In this document: positions 40,115-50,800 of the stretch, one piece after another | Layout of the letters: each line of letters opens with the position of its first letter | Numbering within the stretch: position 1 is the stretch's first letter | NCBI GenBank assembly: GCA_019843655.1 | Contig: JACDQD010000007.1 | Coordinates: 25,996,365 to 26,060,364, forward strand | DNA from: Lethocerus indicus | Taxonomy: Eukaryota; Arthropoda; Insecta; Hemiptera; Belostomatidae | Reading direction: 5' to 3' | DNA length: 64,000 nt | Translations under genes and position numbers: made by a program | Notes under the pieces: generated by a model | Told to the model about the DNA's origin: nothing | Databases searched by the model: none | Seen by the model: only the letters and a program-made list of their open reading frames with translations

Positions 40115-41435
40115 GTCACCAGCCGGTGATTTCTTCATCGTGTCAACCATGTTTCACACAGTTATGTTTCATTTAATACTAGGATGCCATGCTATCAAAT
40201 TAATAAATACATAAATATTATCTCGAAATACGCGATGTCAATCTGCCATTTTTCCACCTTCACGGGGGCGCGATTCTCGTGGCAAGAGCCATAGATTCTC
40301 CAGCGAGATCCTTCGTAGCCGTAACAATTACTTAATTATTATCTATTCGATTACTAAGTAGTAACGGCAAGGATGAGCCGCGCCTTCGTAATTGTAAATT
40401 GAGTAATTATATATGTAAAACTGTTCTGCACAATTCGTAGTTAATGTAGAATCATTTGGAAGTCAAATTGCCTACGAGAAAGGAATTTTTCAAATGGTCT
40501 TAGAATTGAAAAAGAAAAACAAATCCTAAATATTTACTCATTCTCGATTGGAATTCTGCCTTACACTGATTGTGTCATCATCGCATCCTTAGAGTTATGG
40601 AGATAACGGTACGCTCGAACGTTGCGAGATTAATAATTGAAAGAATCCGTCGGCAAATTTCATCACCGATGAGATGTTTTTTCAGCTTTTCTGTTTATTT
40701 CTTAATTTTAAGTAACTTATCTTGATATTGCATTCACGTTTGTCTGCCTTTAGGCATACGCCTTATCATCCGTACGCAGTTCAAATAACTATATATTATG
40801 TAACTATTTCTACGATAGTAAGAGGCCGGTTGTAATTTGTTTTTACACAATATACCATTTGGAAATACTACAACAATTACAAGCAGTATTTTATAAAAAT
40901 ATATTTCCCAGCACGATTAATTATACGGGTTCTGTTAAAAAACAAAAGACTACACTCTGTTGAAAGAACTTCCTATCTATTACACTAATGGGCATTAACG
41001 GTGCCGAGTTTCCCCCAGCAAATTGTTTACATATTAACATAATAACAACGGGCGGAGAAAAACTTTCGTTTGGGCACAGTTAACGACATTTTTTTTGCGG
41101 CTATTTTTTTTCTATTTTAACGACGCGCTGAATAATTTACCCGGGACCTCCATCATCCTAATTATCCCATTCTCGAATTACCGATTTACACACTTTCCCG
41201 TTTGAAATAACTTATTGAGGTAATTGCTGTAGGTTTTTTTTAGCTTTTTCAAAGGACGTAGTGTCGTCGAAAACAAAATTTATTAAATTGTTATTTAGAA
41301 TCCTCGAAGACAAAGTAATAACTTACGACTGTATTTTGCCATCTAACTCCTACAATCAGTCCAATCAATAATCCTTCGTGAAATCGTTAACGGCCTTATC
41401 TTATGCACGAATCCTTCCTGAAAATCCCGAACGAT
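40115..41435. other. Non-coding stretch before the first lectin exon seen
   Basis: AT-rich. No ATG-plus-hydrophobic leader with a phase-1 donor was found here. Confidence 0.5.
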
Positions 41436-41439
41436 ATAA

Positions 41440-41515
41440 GCGGATATGGCCAAGTGATTTCTTCACTGCATAGTAAGGAAATGAGCACCATCAATGGGCG
41501 GATTCTCCTTCGAAA
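41440..41515 (+). mobile_element. Jockey-type LINE 3' scrap just upstream of the first lectin exon
   Basis: gatatggccaagtgatttct and accatcaatgggcggattct match the inverse of 38829-38930. It lies about 110 bp before the fucolectin exon acceptor, in intron or leader sequence. Confidence 0.7.
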
Positions 41516-41627
41516 GTACATTCAAATTATCAAAGCGCAGTGTCACTAAAGTGTTTTCCCTGTTTTACTACATAATGAAGTAAACTGTAATAAACAGGTT
41601 TACTGATGTTTACTTCGTATTTTACAG

Positions 41628-41840
41628 TTTTGAACGTAGCCGCCGGCAAAGCCCCAATGCAAATCAGTACGGAGCCGGGCGGCGTCCCTCAGAAAGCTAT
41701 CGACGGAAGCACAAGTCCCAACTTTAATTCTGAAACTTGTACCCTGACAAGTCCAGAAAGGATGCCCTGGTGGTACGTGAACCTCCTTGAGCCCTACATG
41801 GTGCAATTGGTCAGGCTCGACTTCGGCAAGCCCTGCTGCG
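41628..41840 (+). CDS. CG9095: Lectin gene exon: first half of fucolectin domain
   Basis: The acceptor tttacag ends at 41627 and the donor G|gtaagtc follows 41840. The exon begins with the last two bases of a split codon, then reads LNVAAGKAPMQIS. Fucolectin-family hallmarks follow: an AIDGS turn, WWYVNL (family WW.V.L) and LDFGKPCC. Bases are clearly GC-richer than the flanks. No initiator Met or signal peptide lies upstream in frame before the acceptor, so this is an internal exon. Confidence 0.9.
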
Positions 41841-44800
41841 GTAAGTCTTTCTCTTATCGGAACACTCTTCAATTTCGGCATAGAAGCCGGGTTTATTATA
41901 TTTCAACTTCGATTTTCGACTTGCAGGAAAAAATAAACCCGCGACAATCGTCGTCCGAGTTGGCAACAATCGTCCCGATTTGGCAACGAACCCAGTCTGC
42001 AACCGGTTCACCGGCTATCTGGAAGAGGGCAAACCGCTGTTCCTTCCCTGCAACCCGCCGATGCCCGGGGCTTTCGTCAGCGTCCACCTCGACTCCACTT
42101 CAGGTCCCAGCCAACTGTCGATCTGCGAGGCTTTCGTCTACACGGATCAGGTAGGACTGACTGTTGGGTCGGGAAAGGCGGGAGCCAATTAACCCTTTGC
42201 ACTCCGGACCATTCTGGATGTTGGCTACCAGCTACTCCTTGGTTGTTGGCCGATGTCACTGTCACTGCTATCGTTTTGGTCTAGATATAGTCTTTCTAAC
42301 CTATCTGTATAAACGTCTATCTGGAGCTCATCTTCACTACTACTTGTATCATGATACTCAATCCTGTTTGAACGTTTTGCCATTGTTCTAATAACAAAAA
42401 TGAATAAATCCGTGGGTTGAAAATTTCTAATTGTTATTACTAAATCTGTTACAAAATGATATTTACCGAAAGAACTTATTTACCGAGAGAAGAATCACTT
42501 CCGATTTTCTCACTCGTTAGATCTGTCTACACCGCTCGACGCTTCAAACCGGACTGAGCTCAGCTTTGAAACTCAAAACTCGCACATCTCTTTTATATAT
42601 CTTAGTCATTTTACTATATTTTGATTTGATGTCTTGCGCCACATTTCAAGAGAAAACATCGGGCAAAACATGCACGTCTCAAAAAGTTACGCAGAAATAA
42701 CTTAATTCCCCGTAATCGCTAATAAATTTTAATGTCCCCTCAGAGGGGACATCGGAGTGATAGGCTGGAATTACGATGCCCCACGAGAGGGGAGTAACGG
42801 AGTGCAAAGGTTTAAAATAAACCGTCCGACTAAAAAGAGAAAGGAAAATAAGGAGGATGAAAAAACATTTTCCAGAGGGTTATTTTGATCTCTCCGACGC
42901 TTCTGGGTCAGGAAAGCCTACCCAGTTATATAACGACGAAATAAGGGAATTGGTCGAGAGATTACAGAAGCGTTGGATATCCACCATGCAACCGTTTATG
43001 ATCATCGACTGCATAACACTTCTAATCCGTATCGATAATCCAATACCGCGCCTTTTTTTTATGAAATAACTCTCGGTTTAAAACAGCCCTTCTCATCTTG
43101 CAGGCCCTCCCCATCGAAAGGTGTCCCCAGTTCCGCGACCAACCCCCCGGCAGCACGGCCACGTACAACGGAAAATGCTACATATTCTACAACCGGCAGC
43201 CGCTGAACCTGAGGGACGCCCTGTCCTTCTGCAACACCCGGGGCGGCACTCTGGTCGACGAGAGCAATCCCGCGCTGCAGGGATTCATCAGCTGGGAATT
43301 GTGGAGAAGACACAGGTCAGGATATAGTCCCCGCCTTCGAAATACCCGGAATTCACTATAGTCCTTTTTGAAAATTTCAAAACGAACTAAATTTCAACTT
43401 AAAAAATAAAATTAGTACGAAAAATTATTTATTAATGCACAAATGCTCGGTCGGACTAATATAACATAGTGGAAATAGGACAGCGACTTGCTTTTAATGA
43501 GTTTTAGATCAAACACAAATGAAGAATTCTAAGACTAATAAACGCTTATGACGACTGCGTTAAAATGCTGCAAATTAAAATTTGAACAACTACAAAAATT
43601 ATTGGAATCGTTGAAACCTTGTCACAGCGTATGGAAGTTGGTCCACGATTAATCGCTACAAAGAAATGTACAAAGAGAAAAGGCCAAAGAGGAGAAATTA
43701 TTCAACGCGTTAAATTATTTCTAATAACGATATTTTAATTTATCAATCGCGTTTTGAAATACGGAGAGACGTTTTTTATAAACGAATCATTTTCTTGTAT
43801 GTATTTAGTAACTCGATTACTGTCTCAAACGGCCCCCTGGATATTAGCTCAACCGGTTGCTTCAGTTATCCTGTAGAACGTGGGAACGTTGCCCCAAGAG
43901 AATTGCTCAAAACACACACAGATATTAACAATAAACTCGGTCTGAGAAGTAGAGATTGAGAACTTAAGTTTTTAACGCTTACACACTGTTCAATACGTCT
44001 GGGAAGGTTTACACGGAATTGAGATTCAATTGTACTTCTTAATTTTAATTTTAATCTCAAAGGTAAATAAACCGAGGGAAGAATGACCAATATGAAAAAT
44101 AATTTCTTTTTAATGAAGCTCTTTATGTTTAAAATATTTCAAGAAAAGAAATACGTTGTTTAAATTATTTCAGTTAATATTATTTTTGGGTTTATAAAGG
44201 TTTAATTGAAGTCCAAAATATGTATCTCATATTACAATCAAATATATCACAGGAGTGACACAAGCAGCCAGTACTGGATGGGAGCGGTGAGAGACCACAA
44301 TGACAGAAATAACTGGAAATGGATCAACGGACAGGATGTTACTGTTTCATTTTGGAATTTACCCGGCAATGATGAGGACTGTGCCAGGTTCGATGGTTCC
44401 AAAGGCTGGCTCTGGTCGGATACTAACTGCAATGCAAAGATCAACTATATCTGCCAACACCGTAAGTGATAAATAACGATAAGAATATATGAAAGAATAC
44501 ATAGTAGACATAATCTACAGGAATTTTAAAGAAAAGAAACCAAAAAGCACTGACACCAGTATTACTTTTACAGTAAATTAAATTTTTTTTAATAATGTAC
44601 ATATTTTTTCTTATTAAGGACAATAATAGCAATTGCCAAATAAAAAAAAAGAAATAAATTTTATTGTTACTGGGAAAATGTTATATTGTAATGTTATATC
44701 CCCTTTATAATTGAACCTAAATTCCTAGAGTAGCCTCTCTTAAACCCTCCACTTCATCATGAATGTATCGCAAAAATAAAAAACTAATGAAAACATGAAT

Positions 44801-47800
44801 GATAGTAATACCTCCAAAGCAAAAAAAACAGTAAAATCACTGGTGTGAAGTAATATGTACAGGTATTTGTCATCTGATTTTAGCTGATCTATAAATTCCA
44901 TCTGCCTAAATACAATTAAATGATCAGTTTATATAGAACTTACTTAACAAATTCTTAAAAAACTTTTGAGTAATTAAAATTAATTGCAGAACCTAAAGCT
45001 TGTGGCAAGCCAGAACAGCCTCCGAATTCGACAATGATGGCTAAGAACTTTGATGTGGGTGCGACAATACAGTACTCTTGCGATGAAGGACATCTTCTTG
45101 TCGGACCCAGCAACAGAATCTGCCTTCCCACGGGATTCTACAACGAATTCCCTCCAGTATGCAAACGTAAGTAGAGTCACAAATATTTTAAAATGAAATT
45201 ATTTATGCGGTTTAACTCTAAGTTGAACACAACAGCACAAAAGCATTATTGTGCCATAAAGAAATTTAAAAAATTCTATATTTTAATAGGTTCAAGTGTA
45301 AAAATACCTACTTAACCGTTAAATGCTCGATGTGAAAATAATTTCAGGCATCCAATGTGGATTCCCTGCTGACATTCCCAATGGTGGGTATGAGCTCTTA
45401 AATGGTACAGTGGGATACCTCAGCCAGGTGGTTTATTCTTGCGATGAAGGATTCAAGATAATGGGAAGGGCACAGCTGACATGCGATCTGGACGAAAGGT
45501 GGGATGGACCCCCTCCAAGATGTCAAGGTATTATTTAAAAATGTTTCAATGGAAAGACCGAAATCTATTTTGTATTTTATTAATCTAAACCCGAAACAAC
45601 AGCACTGGCAACACATTTTTCTTTTGATTACTAGCTATACTATGTCCTGACCCACCATCAATCGCCAATGGGGACATGTACTTGTCTAACAACAATATTA
45701 CAATGGTTGGAACTACAGTGGAATACTCCTGTGTGTCGAGGAAGTACAAACTCATTGGACCCAAACAGATCACGTGCTTACCAAATGGAAAATATGATCA
45801 AGCCCCACCAATATGCAAAGGTAATTTATATATAATGTATATTAAATAGTTCAAGATATATTTCATAGTTATTACCTATATTATTACCAATTTCTGATCA
45901 ATAAATATCATATATTATTATATATAATATATATTTATAATCTTTCTTATAAATATTATAAAGTTATGCAAATATTAATATTTAATAATTAATGTAATTT
46001 TCCAAACTACATTATTTAATAATATATTTGGCAACCCATTTCATTAAATTAAAAGATAAAATCATACTATTGAATTTATCCTTTTTAAAAAAAAAAAATT
46101 TTAGAAATAATTTTTTAAACAAGAAATTGTTCAAGCAATGGTTTAATATCCAACAACTTTAATTAACTATAATAAAGTATCTTGCCTACCATTGTAGTAG
46201 TTTAATCAAATATCTATTCATTCCATTATTATTTTTAAACAATACCAAATGTAGTTTTGGTAGATAGTATACTCAAATTAACTATACCTTTATAATTCTA
46301 AAAAGTCAGAGAACATTAAAAGTTTGTAGCACAATTGGGAATTCAAACCATAAGAGGGCAATCATTTAATTAAATTTCTAAAAACAATTTTGATGGAGTT
46401 GAAATTCGTAACACAAGCTGTAAAACGGTATTCAGAGTATCTTATCATTTTCATAACATTAAATATAAGTAAGACATTTCATAAGACATAAAATAAAATA
46501 TAATATAAACAGCTATCTTTACATTCACACTCTATAAGAAAATGGATGAAACAAAGTGCTATTTTGAACGTTTAAGGAAGTCTTTTTTAAGTAGTATTGT
46601 ATTTTCTTCTGATATAAATCAGAAATGAACCTGGTTCATTATAGTTTAAATTATATTGGTCTTCATTAAAAACAATTTTTCTTGGCCAAAACCACAGTAG
46701 TAATTGTGAACTAAAATTAATAGTTTCATTTAAAAGCATTTAAATGGTTAGAAATGATATAAATGATGATCTAAGGTAAGAAATTTAATTTTTTAGTATG
46801 TTTTTAGATATAATAGTTTTGAAATTATGATTCTACCAGTTTACTTTCGGTACTATAGCACAATACAAGATGTAAAATTTTTATTATGACCCATAAGTTC
46901 TCACTTGGTATTGCACGAGTGGTTGAAATATCACATCCATTTTCTATTTCCACTCGCCTATTTGGTTTTAGGATCTATAGCATGCAATCGTCTAAAGCAC
47001 TCCATTAGTTCATTGGTTACGAAGATGGTATTATTTCTGGAAACATTTCTAACAAATTCATATTTAATTTTTTGTAGGGCCTTTATAGGGGCCTTCTAGA
47101 TCGGCGGCCATATTGCGGCCGCAATTTTCAATTCGGGCCCCAATTTTCACAGACCTAACTTTCGGTTAAGTTTGATATTAGACTACAGTATGCATGGTTA
47201 AATTGTCGATTGTTACCTGCAGAAGACACGAGGCTGCCGATAGTGACCGCCAGCAGGCCTACGACGACCCTGAGGGTTCCGCCCCGAGAGAAACCGAGGC
47301 CGTTCACGCCGAGGCCCCAGAGGACCACCACCACGACCGCAAGCACCGCGGAGCCGGAGACCGACAACAAGATAAGCGACACCAACCATCCCCCGCAGAT
47401 CGTCGTGGTCTCGGCCCGTCCACACGACAACCACGTACCCGACACGGTCCACGTACACTACGATCTAGAGAGGAACGGAGCCGACCTGCCCAGCCATTCG
47501 CTTCACGAAGAGAGGACTACCCTGGGCGCCAAACTCAATCTGGGTAAGTGGCGAACTGAAATTTCCCCGTCTCAAAAACCAACACTCTCATGAACTACTA
47601 CAAATATCGGCCTAGGATTAATTCTTATTTTTCCTATTAACGAAGAAAATAGCGTCTGTATTATAGTATCTTCATTTTTCGATTTTCTACGGACTTTATT
47701 TTCTTCATTTCACTGCCATGTTGTGGCCAACATGCCAACATCTATGATAAAGGACTCTGTTGCAATTTCCAACACACCATTGTTTTTTATTAAGACAAAT

Positions 47801-50800
47801 ATCTGTGGAAAATTGTGTTTATGTATGCCTATATATTTTTATACATACATATATATATTTCAATTGAAAAAGTGTATTTATTCACGTTATTTAAATCATG
47901 AAACCAACATGATATTGAAGTAATTATTTTTATTTTACTTATATTAGTAATTACACATACAATTTTATTTATATAATTTCAATTTACAGGAGCTATCATA
48001 GCCCTTGGAGTTTTTGGTGGATTTGTGTTTCTCGCTGCTGTTGTTACTACGGTTGTCATACTGATAAAAAGGTCAGTTGAAATTAAATATACTGTATTTT
48101 TCTCTTTTATTGCTGCCTGTGAATATTTCTTTTCTTTTCTTTTGTGCACTTTTTTTTATATAACGGCTTTTAAATCTATGATTAAATTTCCATTTGTTTT
48201 CATTTAACATATGTTAAAAGTAGTGAGTAGACGAGTAGCTGATGCATTATGTTATTTTGTAAATATTGGTGACCATGGAGTTGGTAATTTGTATGTTGTG
48301 ATATATTAAAGTAATGATCTTGACATAAAAATATTCATTAAGATTGATTGCACTACTTTTAAAATGAGGTAATAAAAAATTATCAAAAAGGATTCATGTT
48401 TATTAAACTCCAGTTAACCATAAAAATGTTTTCAAGGGTAAATTTATTTTTCTGGGTTTCCCAGTTTGCACTAACTTCATAAATTTACTCTTGCATAATT
48501 TTTTAATTTCCTTGTAATCTAATAAAGAGTTCAAAGTATAATAATTCCACAGTAAAGTTATGTTAAAAGCATAATCTTTTAAGCCTAATATATAGTAGTG
48601 ATATTAATAAAACTCAGCAGATTTCACCATTTATGTATCCTCTTTTGGATATAATTAATCTAGCTAATATTCATTTACTAATGTTCATGTATGTATTGTG
48701 AAATCTAACAGTGCTTCCCAATTAGTGTATTGGTGTATTAGTGTTCTATTCGTTGGTGTATTGGGTAATTGTTGTAACACTTTAAAAATTAATAATTTCT
48801 TTATACTAACCAGGGTTCTAACAATTAACATACTATAAGTTTTAAAATAAATTCTCTCATCGAAATGTCATTCTTTGTTCTTTGTACAATTATATTTTAA
48901 ATTAATAATAAAAATATAATTGGGAAGCGCTGTTGTCTCTTATTGTAGATTTTCTATATAAAATGAAGTGTGTTTTAAAAGTAGGTTGATGCATGTGGTT
49001 GTGGATTAGGATTGCCAGATTTCCCAATTGGTACAAAATATCTTTTAGGCTCCAGTTGAAAACTCTAATATTATTCTTTAAATAAGTTACTTTCCCTTTA
49101 TATTAAACTTTTTTCCATATTATGAAGCAGTGAATATCAGGTGAATTTTTTCTTAGCTGGTCTTAAGACAGAACAGGAGTTTTTCATTCATAAATTATTT
49201 CAGTAGTATCTTGCTATTAATACAGTGGGGTACTTAAAAGTGTGGGCTGCCTTTATTATTTTACTCCCTTTTATTACACCATAAACACTGGTTTGTAATA
49301 GTGTAATGCAGAAATTTATGAAAAACTACAGAAAATTATGATATTCTAATTTCAAACTCCCATAACAATATTTGATGTTGAATGAGTACCTTGAATTATG
49401 GCACTTGAGACTAATCTGAAGTTTGAAGAACATTCTTGTAATCGACTTTCCTCTTATTTTGACTGAAATAATTAATTTTTTTGAGCACTCGATGACTCAT
49501 ATTTTGGGAATTTAAACTGATTGCATAATAATACCTGATTTTGAATGCATACCTTGAATGACGATAGATGTGACCAATCTGGAATTTAAAGAACATTCCT
49601 GTAATCGACTTTCCTCTTATTTTGACTGAAATAATTAATTTTTTTGAGCACTCGATAACTCATATTTTGGGAATTTAAACTGACTGCATAATAATACCTG
49701 ATTTTGAATGCATACCTTGAATGATGACAGTTGTGACCAATCTGGAATTTGAAGAATATTCCTGTAATCGACTTCCCTTTTGTTTTGAGTGAAATAATTA
49801 ATTTTTTTGAGCACTCGATAACTCATATTTTGGGAATTTAAACTGACTGCATAACGATACCTGATTTTAAACGCACACCTTGAAATCCTTGGTCTAGCAA
49901 AAGACCAAACCAGCGAGAGGAGACGGAAACACAAGAAATCTACGGTATTGAAGAACATTCTTGTTCAATTTCATTTTTTCTGGATGAGAAATAATTCCCT
50001 GGGCCTCAATATTTTCGGTTTGAACTGATCGAGCCCGTATTAGTGGAGGGTACGAAATTGTTGAAATCTGGCAAGCCTCGTCGCGCGGACTAACACATGA
50101 ACTAACAAAATGTCTGTCTGTTGTTGTTGTTGTTGGGGTCTGTTGTTTGGGGGCTGTCTCGTCTGCAGTGGGAGGAGAGCGAAGGTGCCTCCTACGCGGG
50201 CTATGCCCTCACGATGGTATACCCTGCTGGCGATGCCGTTCCCAGACCAGCAAGTCGGGCGGAGACAGTTTGCAAGGGCGTATAGGAGTCGGGCCGGATA
50301 TTTCTCTAATCCAATATGATCCCCGCCGAATATCTCTCGTCGAAACCTTTTAAGTAGGAACGAATAGTACAAATTTGAAAGGTAAAAAAAAAATGTTATT
50401 CTTATCACAGAAAAAAAATTTTGTTTTTTTTCAAAAACTTTTTGAACGAGCACGTATAGCATAATTTTGTTTTTACACGAAAAATTTCCTTCGGGGACAT
50501 TAATTTTCAATACCTGCACTGCGATACACGATATACATTTTTTGTTTATGGGGTTAGTGTTGGGCTATTGTCTACAGTCTGTAATACTTTCGCTGCCTAC
50601 CCTATATTTGTTTTAAATGCCCTTTGTTAAATTGTTTTGGCCTATACACGATTACCTGTAGCAATAGTGTTTATAATCCTAACACAACTCCTCCTGACTA
50701 ACCATGCCTGTTATGCGAGTAGATAATTTAACTATTATTTCAGTACTAACGCGTGCATGCCCTACATAACGAGGTTGTAATTTATTTTCATATTATTTTC

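Noticed and set aside
41600..41881. Reverse ORF opposite the fucolectin exon
   Set aside because: Antisense shadow of a well-supported coding exon.
47194..47547. Alternative frames over the stalk exon
   Set aside because: Open because of GC richness; only the accepted frame fits the splice phases and joins the transmembrane exon.
50040..50519. 159-codon reverse ORF
   Set aside because: Includes poly-Gln from a (TTG/TTGT) tract and no motif. The forward, phase-matched reading is preferred, though the reverse is not excluded.
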